Origin: a virus
Strand: one strand, 5' to 3'
Virus record (IMG/VR): IMGVR_UViG_3300007770_000007
Location: 1 to 64,000 of that record
Length of the DNA stretch: 64,000 bases
The position numbers and the translations under genes were made by a program. Under the pieces are notes generated by a model, which saw only the letters and a list, made by a program, of their open reading frames with translations, did no database searches and had not been told where the DNA came from. The stretch's first letter is position 1. Every line of letters starts with the position of its first letter. Positions 50,516-59,022 of this stretch are shown piece after piece.

Positions 50516-51211
50516 ATGCCTTACGTTTGCATGATTCGTACTGACATCGACAACGGGACGCTTCAGCTTCTCGACCTGTGGCCTAATACGTCGCAAGCTC
50601 ATCCAGTGGGTCCTCACGGCCAGACGAAGTACGTCAACCGTGGTGAGTTCACTGGTGCTGGTCGGAACGCGGCTAATGGTCGTCCTACCACCCTGGCTGC
50701 TGCCGGAAACGTCACGCTCTATGACACCTACGGCCTCGCTGCGTACATCGCGGATAACGTGGGGTCCACCATCTCGGGCCTTACGGTTCCTGCGGCTATC
50801 GCCAACCTGATGGCAACAGCCATCATGAACCTGATGGACACGGGCGCTGCTTTGGCTCTCGCTACCATCAACACCACTATGCAGGGTGTTGCAGGGGCGC
50901 AGGGAGATGAAACCCTTACCTCCGCAGGTGGAACGGGTTCCGTCGGCTCCCTTGCGGATGTTCTCCAGATTTGTGCGGGTGGGTCTTACCTGCTTCCCGC
51001 AGGATCCCCGGAGAACGTCACCACGGTAGGCTATGCCGCTGCGGGTGCGATGACGCCAAACTATTTCCGTCACTCTTATGATACGGGTGCTTTTGCTATC
51101 AGCTTTGCTGGTGGGGAACTCAATGAGTTGCTCGACGCTACCTACTCTTACGAGGGAACAGCCGGGGCTGCTGTCTCTGTCCTTGCGGACGACGGAAGCG
51201 TTTACGCCTGA
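50516..51211 (+). CDS. Structural protein, paralogue B of a tandem pair
   Basis: 231 residues, nine bases after paralogue A, with TTGAGGAGAAACA upstream. It repeats PYVCMIRTDIDNGTLQLLDL, NRGEFTG, NGRPTT, YDTYGLAAYI, LQICAGGSYLLPAG and VLADDGSVYA. Divergence in the middle suggests a duplication old enough for specialisation. It ends just before the terminator at 51271. Confidence 0.75.
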   Translation: MPYVCMIRTDIDNGTLQLLDLWPNTSQAHPVGPHGQTKYVNRGEFTGAGRNAANGRPTTLAAAGNVTLYDTYGLAAYIADNVGSTISGLTVPAAIANLMATAIMNLMDTGAALALATINTTMQGVAGAQGDETLTSAGGTGSVGSLADVLQICAGGSYLLPAGSPENVTTVGYAAAGAMTPNYFRHSYDTGAFAISFAGGELNELLDATYSYEGTAGAAVSVLADDGSVYA

Positions 51212-51270
51212 TTTCTCCGGGTAGAGTGCAGAGGGTTGGACCTTCTCTGCATCGCCCCCGATGCTTTAGG

Positions 51271-51298
51271 ACTCCGGGCAGGCCCTCCTGCCCGGAGT
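51271..51298 (+). terminator. Rho-independent terminator
   Basis: A perfect 12-base stem ACTCCGGGCAGG / CCTGCCCGGAGT with a 4-base loop, then TTTTC. The stretch before it (51212-51270) contains a partial CGGGTAGAGTG copy of the promoter-like motif. Confidence 0.9.
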
Positions 51299-51315
51299 TT
51301 TCATTTGAGGATCGG

Positions 51316-51564
51316 ATGACAGAGCCGCAGACGCACTACCGCACAAGCGACTTGTACTTTGCTGCGTATCTGAAAGTGGCTGCGGTCCCCTTTGTGGACA
51401 CCTTTCGCGATGGCGGGCGCGTCTATTTCTTGTTCGAGGACCAGGGGTCTTCGATCATGCGGGAGTTGAAGCGTCAGTATTTCGCTGACGTGGCGAAGGT
51501 TCCCGCCATGTCTTTTGTGCAGGCGATTCGGCTGATGAAGTCCATGACTTATGCCGACCGTTAG
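51316..51564 (+). CDS. DUF5659-like small protein
   Basis: 82 residues from ATG 51316 with GAGG upstream. YRTSDLYFAAYLKVAAVPFV (about 8-27), VYFLFEDQG and a final FVQAIRLMKSM fit the DUF5659 pattern of small phage proteins of unknown function. An upstream in-frame start falls inside the terminator and is rejected. Confidence 0.7.
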   Translation: MTEPQTHYRTSDLYFAAYLKVAAVPFVDTFRDGGRVYFLFEDQGSSIMRELKRQYFADVAKVPAMSFVQAIRLMKSMTYADR

Positions 51565-51598
51565 TTCCCTTATGGTTTGAGAATAGCGGAGGTTCGAC

Positions 51599-52492
51599 AT
51601 GGGCGTTGTATTCACACCAGGAGAAACCCTTGGTAGGAATGACCTCGACATCTTCTTGTCGAACTCTGCGGGCAATCCTACCAACGCCTTCGCTATCTCC
51701 TACGCCCTCTACTATGTAGACCCGGCCACTTGCGCCGAGGTTCTCATCGGAAGTGCAGGGCGAACCCCTGTGAACCCCGCAGTGGGCGAATACTACGCAA
51801 GCCTCCAGATCCCCCCGAATGCCACGCCCGGAGACTACCGTATCCGCTGGCTTTTCAGGGAAACGGCGGCGTCTCCTGAAGAGGGCGCGGTCCAAGAGTT
51901 TGGTGTGGTGGATGCCGCTGTGACCACTGCTTCGATTTACACGGACTGCATCCAGGACCTCATCACCAAGATGCGGTTCATGACGAGGGATAACGACCCG
52001 GATCGCAACTACCGTTTCATGCCACCAGAGGGAGAGGGCACCGTTGGTTGCTACAATCAGGTGTTCGGGTACATCTGGACTGACGAGGAGTTCGTTCAGT
52101 ACCTGGAAATCGCCCTCTGGAAGTGGAACATGCACCCCCCAGAGACGGAAGAGCTTTCCACTCTGGATAAGCTGTGCGCCAACAAAGCGGTGTGGAAAGC
52201 GGCGATCCTTTGGGGAGCGTTGGTGAACGCTGCCCAAGCCTTGGCATACAACTGGGTCGCCAACGAGTTTGACTACTCGATTGGGGGAATCTCTCTGTCT
52301 ATTGAGAAATCCTCCAAGTACGAGTCCCTGAAGCAGAACGCCGAAGAGCAGTGGGACAAACTCACTGAAGCAAAGGTGAGGACCACAAAGTACATGCGTG
52401 GCTTGGCGCAACCCCGGTTTGGGCGCGGCGTCCGTTCTGCTTTTGGCCCCTACGTTGGGAGAGGGGTTCTGTCTCCCCGGAACTTCATTTAG
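51599..52492 (+). CDS. Putative tail/neck structural protein with N-terminal Ig-like domain
   Basis: 297 residues, GCGGAGGTTCGAC upstream. Residues 1-105 are an Ig-like domain (NDLDIFLSNSAGNPTNAF through PGDYRIRWLFRET). The helical middle (YLEIALWKWNMHPPETEELS, WGALVNAAQALAYNW) and the Arg/Gly-rich end (YMRGLAQPRFGRG, GRGVLSPRNFI) give the look of a conserved adaptor. No catalytic residues seen. Confidence 0.65.
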   Translation: MGVVFTPGETLGRNDLDIFLSNSAGNPTNAFAISYALYYVDPATCAEVLIGSAGRTPVNPAVGEYYASLQIPPNATPGDYRIRWLFRETAASPEEGAVQEFGVVDAAVTTASIYTDCIQDLITKMRFMTRDNDPDRNYRFMPPEGEGTVGCYNQVFGYIWTDEEFVQYLEIALWKWNMHPPETEELSTLDKLCANKAVWKAAILWGALVNAAQALAYNWVANEFDYSIGGISLSIEKSSKYESLKQNAEEQWDKLTEAKVRTTKYMRGLAQPRFGRGVRSAFGPYVGRGVLSPRNFI

Positions 52493-52499
52493 GACCTTC

Positions 52500-52751
52500 A
52501 TGGCAGACGAACCCACCAACTCCAAACCCATCGACCTCATTCTTCAAATCAAGGGCCTCTTGCCCGTTCTTGCTGCGGTAGCCGCCATTGTGGGGTTCTA
52601 CTACACCACGGAACATCGTCTGACGCGCCTTGAAGATGACCTATCGGAGATGAGGGAGCGCGTCACCGAGCTTCAGGGTGAAGTCTCCACTGTCCGATCA
52701 GACATCAACAAGGTTGAGAAGCGGTATCGCCGCAACCGGGACGAGGATTAG
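52500..52751 (+). CDS. Membrane-anchored coiled-coil protein, 83 aa
   Basis: ATG 52500, AGGACCTTC upstream. A hydrophobic segment (GLLPVLAAVAAIVGFYY, about 19-35) precedes a charged coiled coil (LTRLEDDLSEMRERVTELQG). This is the shape of inner-membrane spanins or similar lysis proteins. Its stop overlaps that of the convergent gene at 52748. Confidence 0.65.
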   Translation: MADEPTNSKPIDLILQIKGLLPVLAAVAAIVGFYYTTEHRLTRLEDDLSEMRERVTELQGEVSTVRSDINKVEKRYRRNRDED

Positions 52752-53158
52752 TCCTCTTTGGCCGCCTCTTTGGCCAGCTTCTTGGCTTCCTTGGCGATTT
52801 CCATGTCCCTGTAGTGGTCACGCATCTCGGATAGCCCCGTCCGTACATCCTCTGCCACCTGTTCCAGCTTGGCGTTTGATTCCTGCATCTGGGTGGCTAT
52901 GGCGTGTTTGCAGTCAGCCATCATGTCGTGGCATTCCTTGGCCTCTTTGCGGTAAGCCTCGATGACTGAATCATAACGAAGCCGCATCTTCTCGATACGC
53001 CCTTCGTGGCCGCCTTCAATCTCTTTTAGCTGGCTCTGGAAACCTTCAATCAACTTGTCGAGACGGCCCTGCATCTTCATATGCTGCCATATGAGAAACC
53101 CGGCGAAGATGCCTAACGCCCCGAAGTCGAGAAGTTGGCTGATGAAGGAGTCGGTCAT
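52748..53158 (-). CDS. Membrane-anchored coiled-coil protein, convergent partner
   Basis: 136 residues. N-terminal hydrophobic helix (LLDFGALGIFAGFLIW, about 9-24), then a long charged coiled coil (LDKLIEGFQSQLKEIEGG through AKKLAKEAAKE). The same build as the convergent plus-strand product, with which it shares the stop-codon bases. Candidate holin/spanin or membrane scaffold. The binding site is weak. Confidence 0.62.
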   Translation of the reverse strand: MTDSFISQLLDFGALGIFAGFLIWQHMKMQGRLDKLIEGFQSQLKEIEGGHEGRIEKMRLRYDSVIEAYRKEAKECHDMMADCKHAIATQMQESNAKLEQVAEDVRTGLSEMRDHYRDMEIAKEAKKLAKEAAKED

Positions 53159-53175
53159 TAGGGTCTCGCTAAACG

Positions 53176-53203
53176 TAGTGTCTCACTAAACTGGGAGACA
53201 CTA
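53176..53203 (-). terminator. Inverted repeat, likely terminator or operator
   Basis: A perfect 9-base inverted repeat TAGTGTCTC/GAGACACTA with a 10-base loop, overlapping a direct repeat TCTCxCTAAAC (53164 and 53181). On the minus strand it follows the gene ending at 53254 and precedes the one starting at 53158. Confidence 0.55.
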
Positions 53204-53253
53204 TTGACACTCCATTGGCCTACCTCCTGCCCTCCCTCCTGGAAGGGTGATTC

Positions 53254-53616
53254 CTATGTAGGGGAGGGGGGAGAATCCCCCTTTTTGGGGTCATCCGGGG
53301 GCTTCATCAGCTTTGACGCCGTGCCTTCAGGGGGAAGTCTGGAGGCTATGAGTTCGGGCAGTGTCAGGGAGCCAAGTGCGCTGGTCACTTCATTGAAAGC
53401 CCTTTTGTAGTCTGGCTCGAACCGTAGTTCTGTTTTCCCCTCGTGTCCGTGGATGGATTGGATGTCTCCGATACTGTCGTATAGGTTCACAGAGGGGTGT
53501 TCGGACGACCAGAACAAGGCCACTCGACCGTTGTCGGCCACGAAGCCTTGCGCGATTCGGCCTGTACCGCTCACCCCCGACTCGTCCTCCAAGCGGTGTA
53601 GATAAAAAACCTTCAA
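53254..53616 (-). CDS. Small conserved-type phage protein
   Basis: 120 residues from TTG 53616 with GGGAGGATTCCC upstream. FYLHRLEDESGVSGTGRIAQ, VALFWSSEHPSVNLYDSIGD and SIHGHEGKTELRF are strikingly ordered motifs that recall a small phage domain of unknown function. The C-terminal 30 residues are Pro/Lys-rich. No enzyme motif assigned. Confidence 0.65.
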   Translation of the reverse strand: MKVFYLHRLEDESGVSGTGRIAQGFVADNGRVALFWSSEHPSVNLYDSIGDIQSIHGHEGKTELRFEPDYKRAFNEVTSALGSLTLPELIASRLPPEGTASKLMKPPDDPKKGDSPPSPT

Positions 53617-53663
53617 GGGAATCCTCCCGATTCATCGTTCGTAAAGCATTGTAGATAGGGAGG

Positions 53664-53894
53664 TCACCGTTTCAGGAAGCTCGCTGCGGTAGCCCATCCT
53701 TTGGAGGTCAGCCGCCTGGGTTCCCGCTTGGTCACCCAGCCCTTGTTTATGGCGTGTTGCGTGTAGGGTTCGTCGGCACCCCCGATAACCGGGTGCATTG
53801 CGGGCGTCGTGCTTCTGATAAGAGCGTCCCCCCACTTCACCAAAAGGGACCTTGTGTACTGGTCAATGAAGTTTTCTTCTGCCTTGGTACGCAT
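53664..53894 (-). CDS. Small protein, possible winged-helix
   Basis: 76 residues from ATG 53894 with AAGGAGAGACG before it, a strong binding site. The C-terminal half (HAINKGWVTKREPRRLTSKG) resembles a winged helix. First gene of a three-gene minus-strand group, so a regulatory role is possible, not shown. Confidence 0.6.
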   Translation of the reverse strand: MRTKAEENFIDQYTRSLLVKWGDALIRSTTPAMHPVIGGADEPYTQHAINKGWVTKREPRRLTSKGWATAASFLKR

Positions 53895-53910
53895 CGTCTC
53901 TCCTTGTGCG

Positions 53911-53928
53911 CGGTAACGTCCTTATCCC
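53911..53928 (+). promoter_or_regulatory. 18-base repeated motif, candidate late promoter (copy 6)
   Basis: CGGTAACGTCCTTATCCC is in the divergent gap between a minus-strand gene and the plus-strand gene at 53978, 49 bases before its ATG. It closely matches the copy at 28085. Confidence 0.65.
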
Positions 53929-53977
53929 CGCTGAATGATGTTAGGCGGGAAGCATCTCATGCAGGAGGATTCACAGC

Positions 53978-54277
53978 ATGGCAAAGCAGAGTACCCGCAA
54001 GAAGACCACGAAGACCGAGGCTCCCGAGGAGGGGGTTCTGGGAGATGTCTCTCCCCAGGTTCTTCATGGAGTTACAGCCCTTCGAGGCCAAACCAACAAC
54101 CTCCTTACGGAAGTCGGACGTGTTGAAGTCCACAAGGACCGGCTTCTCAAGGAGATTTACCGCCTTGATGATGAGGCAACCCGTCTGCTCCAGCAAGAGG
54201 CAAAGCGGTTGGAGATCCCCGACGGGACTCCTTGGCGCATGACTCCTGAAGGAAAGGCTATGGTTGTAAAGGAGTAA
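53978..54277 (+). CDS. Small basic-acidic coiled protein, 99 aa
   Basis: CAGGAGGATTCACAGC precedes the ATG. A Lys/Thr-rich start (KQSTRKKTTKTEAPEE) is followed by helix (NNLLTEVGRVEVHKDRLLKE) and a short tail. Three bases separate it from the large tail-type gene. Not recognised. Confidence 0.65.
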   Translation: MAKQSTRKKTTKTEAPEEGVLGDVSPQVLHGVTALRGQTNNLLTEVGRVEVHKDRLLKEIYRLDDEATRLLQQEAKRLEIPDGTPWRMTPEGKAMVVKE

Positions 54278-54280
54278 GGT

Positions 54281-56419
54281 ATGGCGGCTGGCTGGGATCC
54301 AGCATCGGGTGAGTTTCCGTGGCCTCCCATGAACGGTACGGCGATGTCGGCCTTCACGGGTACGGATACCGATCTCCGTTGGGACGACCCTTCGGAGATC
54401 AGCACCGGCCCAGCCACGCCTACTACACGGGCTACCGTGTCCGTTGCAGTCACAGGAACCCCCGCTGTCCTGACGGCAGCTACGGGTTCCATTGTGGTGT
54501 CTGGCTCCGTCACAGCGGGTGCGACCTTCTCTATTGCGGGGTACGTCGTCACGTCGGTGGCGGGTGCGCCCACAGCAGCCGATGAGTTCGACGGGTCTTC
54601 TGCGGACCCTGCCGTGGTTGCTGCCAACATCGCAACAGCCATCAACACCGGAACGATAGGCGGCTGGGGCATTGTTGATGCTGTGGCTACCGGAGGGACC
54701 GTGGATCTGACTGCGGTGACTCCGGGTTCCGCAGGCAACGCAATCGACCTCTGGACTGGATCAAGCCTGTTCGGGATTTCTGGAGCCGCCCTCTGCGGAG
54801 GGGCTGAAGCAGCCACACTCACTATCGGGGATCAAGTTCTCACGGCTTCCTCTGATTCCAGGACGGTGGGAGGCATGGATTTCCAGGTCGGACCCAGCAA
54901 CTTCGACACTGCCACTTCTATTGCCGATGCCATCAATGATTCAGCCAACAACCTGGGGTTTGTGACGGCTTCTTTGGAGGGCAGCACTGATGAACTGCAC
55001 CACCATTTCGGGGCCAGCGTAACCATCTCTGCTTTCCAGGACGGTTATCTGGGCGACGGCATCCAGATCGCCACGACCTCCAGTGCGTTTACCCTCTCTG
55101 ATTCACAGACTACGGGAGGAAGCGGCACGCCGTGTCCTGGTAAGTCCAACACTATGTGGACCATTATCGGAGTGAACGTGTATCGCTCTGATACTGGGGA
55201 GAGAGGTCCTTACTTTAGAGTCAACCGAGTCCCGGTAGGCACTAACTTTTTTCGGGACCGTGCTGACCGCGTTGAAGTTTCCAATGAGGTTGTGTCGTGG
55301 GACGCCTCCTGGATTTACAAAGGGGACGCCCCAAACGGGGTTCTCTGGCGTCTGACTACGAGGCAGACACCTATCGTGAAGGGTTCCGGTCCCTACCTTC
55401 CCGCAGACTCCCCCACCGACGTGACCGTTTATGTAGATGGCCGTCTGGCTCCGGTCGGACAGGTCTTTGGGCCTACCGGAGAGATTGACCTCGTTACAGC
55501 CAGCACTTGGGATGTCACCACTGAATCATGGGTGAGGCCCCCATTGCCCAAAGCAGATGGAACCTCTTCGGTGGTGGTGTCGTACACCTGGGGTCGCCGT
55601 GATTTGGTGGGGGACCTCGACAAGAAGGCCAAGGTTTTTTACCGGGTCACCACGGTCGCGGTGGACCCTTCAGGGGAAAGCCCTTCGGGTCTTGTAGAAA
55701 CCCCTTTGGGGTACTCCGAACCCATCTCCCCTATGAACAGCGAGAAGCTGGACTACATCTGGAAAGAGGCGATTCGGAGGAATCGTTGGATTCTGGAGCA
55801 GGGCGGCGAGCGCGTGAAGCTGTTTATTCGCCGTGTAAGTGGGACAGCCTGCCGATGTTCGTGGGACCCTCGGTTGTTGGAGTACACAGAACAACCCCTG
55901 AACACTTGTGAAACCTGCTTCGGCACTGGCTACGAGGGAGGGTACGAGGGGCCGATTGATCTCATCATCGGGCCTGATGATGCGGAGCGTAGAGTGACCC
56001 AGACCGCTAATGGGCGCAGGCTTGAGCACAACTATGAGGTTTGGACAGGCCCCAGCCCGATGATGTCGCAGCGGGATTTCATCGTGAAGCAGAACGGGGA
56101 GCGGTACTCAATCGGTCCAGTTCGTAGAACTGGAGTGCGGGGTGTCATTCTTCAACAGGCTTTTCAGATCGGATACCTGGATACCGGAGATATTCGATAC
56201 AAGGTTCCTCTTGTCGGGCTGGAGGAGCTTACATGGCCCGAGACTCGCTACACGCGGCCAGAAGAAGCCCCTTGCGAGGACGCTCAACCGTACCCTGTCG
56301 GATTTGACTACCAAGCCACTCCAATGGGAACCGAAGTCCCGAAGATTGAGGATGGCCGTGAGCAACGAGGCCGCACCCCCGTGTGGGCCAACATCACCTA
56401 CGGCGGTAAAGGATCCTGA
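54281..56419 (+). CDS. Large tail/neck structural protein with two copies of a mobile domain
   Basis: 712 residues. Residues about 63-165 and 180-280 are two related beta-alpha domains (TFSIAGYVVTSVAG with AANIATAINTGTIG; TLTIGDQVLTASSD with SIADAINDSANNLG), each also related to the insertion in the protein at 16905. Residues about 300-450 are beta-rich, with fibronectin-like strands. Near 521-546 there is a Cys group (CRCSWDPRLLEYTEQPLNTC then CETC), likely a zinc site. Its stop overlaps the next ATG. Probably a conserved tail-associated protein. Confidence 0.7.
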   Translation: MAAGWDPASGEFPWPPMNGTAMSAFTGTDTDLRWDDPSEISTGPATPTTRATVSVAVTGTPAVLTAATGSIVVSGSVTAGATFSIAGYVVTSVAGAPTAADEFDGSSADPAVVAANIATAINTGTIGGWGIVDAVATGGTVDLTAVTPGSAGNAIDLWTGSSLFGISGAALCGGAEAATLTIGDQVLTASSDSRTVGGMDFQVGPSNFDTATSIADAINDSANNLGFVTASLEGSTDELHHHFGASVTISAFQDGYLGDGIQIATTSSAFTLSDSQTTGGSGTPCPGKSNTMWTIIGVNVYRSDTGERGPYFRVNRVPVGTNFFRDRADRVEVSNEVVSWDASWIYKGDAPNGVLWRLTTRQTPIVKGSGPYLPADSPTDVTVYVDGRLAPVGQVFGPTGEIDLVTASTWDVTTESWVRPPLPKADGTSSVVVSYTWGRRDLVGDLDKKAKVFYRVTTVAVDPSGESPSGLVETPLGYSEPISPMNSEKLDYIWKEAIRRNRWILEQGGERVKLFIRRVSGTACRCSWDPRLLEYTEQPLNTCETCFGTGYEGGYEGPIDLIIGPDDAERRVTQTANGRRLEHNYEVWTGPSPMMSQRDFIVKQNGERYSIGPVRRTGVRGVILQQAFQIGYLDTGDIRYKVPLVGLEELTWPETRYTRPEEAPCEDAQPYPVGFDYQATPMGTEVPKIEDGREQRGRTPVWANITYGGKGS

Positions 56420-56736
56420 TGGCCCGTTGTGGACGATGCGGGCTATGGAATAAGTACCCGGACAGCCACCCGGAGAAGAAGTACGCTGGGGTCTGTATGT
56501 GGTATCAGATTCGCCTTGCCGACCATGATGTTTGGGAAGAACGGGAGTGTAAGGATTTCTTCGAGCGGATTCCGGGCCTGCACCCTTTCGACCATTTCAA
56601 GTACAAGATTCAGCGCGACAACCTGGGCGAAGCCTATGAGCACGCACGACGAGCAAAGGCTATCTCATACGTCAGCATTTTCCTTTCCATCTCTGGGTTT
56701 GCTTTGGGCCTCTACAAAGCCTTTTGGGGGTCTTGA
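56419..56736 (+). CDS. Small Cys-rich membrane protein, 105 aa
   Basis: Starts in a TGATG overlap. CGRCGLWNKYPDS with further Cys at VCMWY and RECKDFF makes a four-Cys metal site in the first 50 residues. One transmembrane helix lies near the end (VSIFLSISGFALGLYKAFW). Overlaps the next gene by one base. Function unknown. Confidence 0.65.
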   Translation: MARCGRCGLWNKYPDSHPEKKYAGVCMWYQIRLADHDVWEERECKDFFERIPGLHPFDHFKYKIQRDNLGEAYEHARRAKAISYVSIFLSISGFALGLYKAFWGS

Positions 56737-57317
56737 TGGCAAGGTTGAAGGGCGTGTATGGAAAGCCTTGGAGCAAGCTGGTCGGGGAGAAGGTTGACCT
56801 CACCCCGGAGGTGATGAATCAGGTCGGTGTCATCATCCTGGATAGCGTGAAGTCCGAGATCATCAAAGCAGCGGCTATGGCCCGAGGCGTTCGAGGGCGT
56901 GGGGAGCCGGTGCCCATCCCCAACACCAACGAGTTCAAGGATTCTTTCGAGTATTCCTTACGCGGCGCTCGCACCATCGAGATTTCGTCTGACTGGCCTT
57001 ACGCGGAGGTGTGGGAGGAAGGAAAAGATCCCTACCCTATGACATGGCTTACTGGCCGTGCTGCTGGAGCGGAACCGTTCCCCCAGCGTCCGGGTAAGGT
57101 GCAGTCGAGTAAGTACGCGGTGCCCATTGTCACCGCTACAGGAAAGGTGATTATTCGGTACGCCCCATTCACTACCCAAGATGCTTGGATCCATCCCGGT
57201 TTCGCCCGGTATGGGTTCCTCCAGAAAGGAATCAAGAAGGGAAGGTTGAAGGCAGCCGAGTACATCATCAAAGCAGCCGTTATCCCCCTTTTAGAACAAT
57301 CGGACCCGTTGCTATGA
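56736..57317 (+). CDS. Putative tail completion / head-tail joining protein
   Basis: 193 residues from ATG 56736. A helical start (LTPEVMNQVGVIILDSVKSE), then the phrase YAEVWEEGKDPYPMTWLTGR and APFTTQDAWIHPGFARYGFL. This is the general layout of HK97-gp10-type tail completion proteins, where a final helix follows an IHPG-type turn. The family call is by resemblance only. The stop overlaps the next start (ATGA). Confidence 0.6.
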   Translation: MARLKGVYGKPWSKLVGEKVDLTPEVMNQVGVIILDSVKSEIIKAAAMARGVRGRGEPVPIPNTNEFKDSFEYSLRGARTIEISSDWPYAEVWEEGKDPYPMTWLTGRAAGAEPFPQRPGKVQSSKYAVPIVTATGKVIIRYAPFTTQDAWIHPGFARYGFLQKGIKKGRLKAAEYIIKAAVIPLLEQSDPLL

Positions 57318-58003
57318 CTTTGGAAGCCCGGATTGAGTCCCCACAGCCTGTCTATATTCAAGACTTGGGTGTGTGGGTTCGTCCAGGAACCCACACCTGG
57401 GTTCCCAAAGAGAAGGCCGATTCTTCCGCTTGCTTGGCTCAACTCATCCGTCTTGGGAAGGTGAGGGTATCGTTCAGAAAGAGGTGTAAGGTGTCCAAGG
57501 ATCCCCCCAGACGACCACCAGCCATAGCTGGTGCGTTGAGCAGGCCCCGAAAGGCAGGGCTTCAGAAGCCTTTCGGCAAGCAGCAGCAAATCCAACAAGC
57601 TGCAAAAGAGGCGGGCATGACACCAGAACAGGTGGCAGACCTCGTCCAACAAGCCGCAGCAGCAGCCGCACAACAAGCCGCAGCAGCCGTTGTCGGGCAA
57701 CTGAACACGGCTCCTGGAATCGCAGAGGTAGAGGAACGCCTCCAGAGGACTATCGAAAACGCTCTCCAAAGCAGACCGGCTTCGCAAGGAGGCGGCTCGA
57801 ACGCTGCTGGCCCACGCTCCGCTGGTCCTGATGAACCCGTTTACATTCCCACGGGTATCGTTAGGGACGATTTGGACTCTGAAGTCCAAGTGCAGGCGTC
57901 AGAGTCCCAGTCCGGTGGATTGGATGCTGCTAACGAAGCCCTCCGGGCTTTGAGGCGTCGAAAAACACAAGAAGCGATGCGCGGCATCAAGAGTGAAGAT
58001 TAG
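57314..58003 (+). CDS. Virion-region protein with Ala/Gln-rich middle
   Basis: 229 residues from ATG 57314. The first 60 residues are a small beta domain (QPVYIQDLGVWVRPGTHTWV). Residues about 95-130 are Ala/Gln-rich helix (DLVQQAAAAAAQQAAAAVVG), and the end is helical and basic (ANEALRALRRRKTQEAMRGI). Likely a structural or assembly protein; no family recognised. Confidence 0.62.
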   Translation: MTLEARIESPQPVYIQDLGVWVRPGTHTWVPKEKADSSACLAQLIRLGKVRVSFRKRCKVSKDPPRRPPAIAGALSRPRKAGLQKPFGKQQQIQQAAKEAGMTPEQVADLVQQAAAAAAQQAAAAVVGQLNTAPGIAEVEERLQRTIENALQSRPASQGGGSNAAGPRSAGPDEPVYIPTGIVRDDLDSEVQVQASESQSGGLDAANEALRALRRRKTQEAMRGIKSED

Positions 58004-58011
58004 GAGCTTTC

Positions 58012-59022
58012 ATGGCAACGAAGAAAACATTGGGTGTTGGTCTTGATGTCGGGACGATGAATCTGGTTTCTGCACGGCGAAAAGGCGGGGACAAGGTTGA
58101 GACTTCTCGGATGCGCGATGCTTTCCTGGACCTGGAATCAGGGGCCAAGAAGATGCTCAAACTTTCCGGTGTGAACTTCATCGACCGTGGGGAGGACGAA
58201 GGCATCATCGTTGTAGGTGACGCCGCCCTCGATATGGCCAACGTGTTCGGGCGGGAAGCACGCCGCCCTCTTTCGCAAGGACTGATTGCAGCCGGGGAGA
58301 ACGAGGCCCTCGATGTTTTGGGTGTCTTGGTCAAGAATGTCTTGGGCGAGCCTGCTGAAAAGAACGAGGTGTGTTTCTTCTCGGTCCCGGCAGCCCCCGT
58401 AGACGAGCAGCGTGATGTAGTTTATCACCGGGGTGTGTTTGAGCGCATTGTGACCGAGTGTGGGTTCGAGGCCGTTGCAAGCAACGAGGCTATGGCTATC
58501 ATCTTCGCGGAGACTGCAAAGGAAGGCTTCTCGGGCCTCGGAATCAGCTTCGGTTCGGGAATGTGCAACCTTGCTTTGGCGATCAACGGTATCGAGGGGC
58601 TGTCTTTTTCCGTAGCCCGAGGCGGGGATTGGATTGATGAGGGAGCGGCCCGCGCAGTGGGTTCTACAAGGTCCCGCATCTGCGCTCTCAAGGAGAAGGG
58701 TATTGACCTGCTGAACCCGGAAGGCCGGGAGCAAGAAGCCATCGCTCTCTACTACAAGAGCCTGATTGAGTATTGCATCGACCAGACGGCCCGCGAGTTT
58801 GCCCGGATCAAGGATCGGTTCTCGCTGCCTTCAGCAATCCCTATCGTTGTCTCTGGCGGCACAAGCCTTGCCGAGAACTTCCTCCCTTTCTTCGAGAAGG
58901 TCTTCGAGCGGAAGCGTAAGCGTTTCCCAATCGAAGTCAGTGAGATTCGCCAAGCTGCGGATCCTCTCAACGCCGTTGCCCGTGGGCTTCTGATTCAGGC
59001 AATGCAGGAATACGAAGAGTGA
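58012..59022 (+). CDS. Actin/MreB/ParM-fold ATPase
   Basis: 336 residues, TAGGAGCTTTC upstream. Phosphate-1 GVGLDVGTMNLVSAR (about 8-22), phosphate-2 GLGISFGSGMCNLAL (about 177-191) and adenosine motif PIVVSGGTSLAENFL (about 278-292) are the three actin-superfamily signatures. Length is that of ParM/MreB rather than Hsp70. Bacterial members polymerise with ATP to move or position DNA or cell-wall machinery. The C-terminal helix closes directly onto a small gene through GTGA overlap. It may position phage DNA or virions; polymerisation is inferred. Confidence 0.85.
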   Translation: MATKKTLGVGLDVGTMNLVSARRKGGDKVETSRMRDAFLDLESGAKKMLKLSGVNFIDRGEDEGIIVVGDAALDMANVFGREARRPLSQGLIAAGENEALDVLGVLVKNVLGEPAEKNEVCFFSVPAAPVDEQRDVVYHRGVFERIVTECGFEAVASNEAMAIIFAETAKEGFSGLGISFGSGMCNLALAINGIEGLSFSVARGGDWIDEGAARAVGSTRSRICALKEKGIDLLNPEGREQEAIALYYKSLIEYCIDQTAREFARIKDRFSLPSAIPIVVSGGTSLAENFLPFFEKVFERKRKRFPIEVSEIRQAADPLNAVARGLLIQAMQEYEE

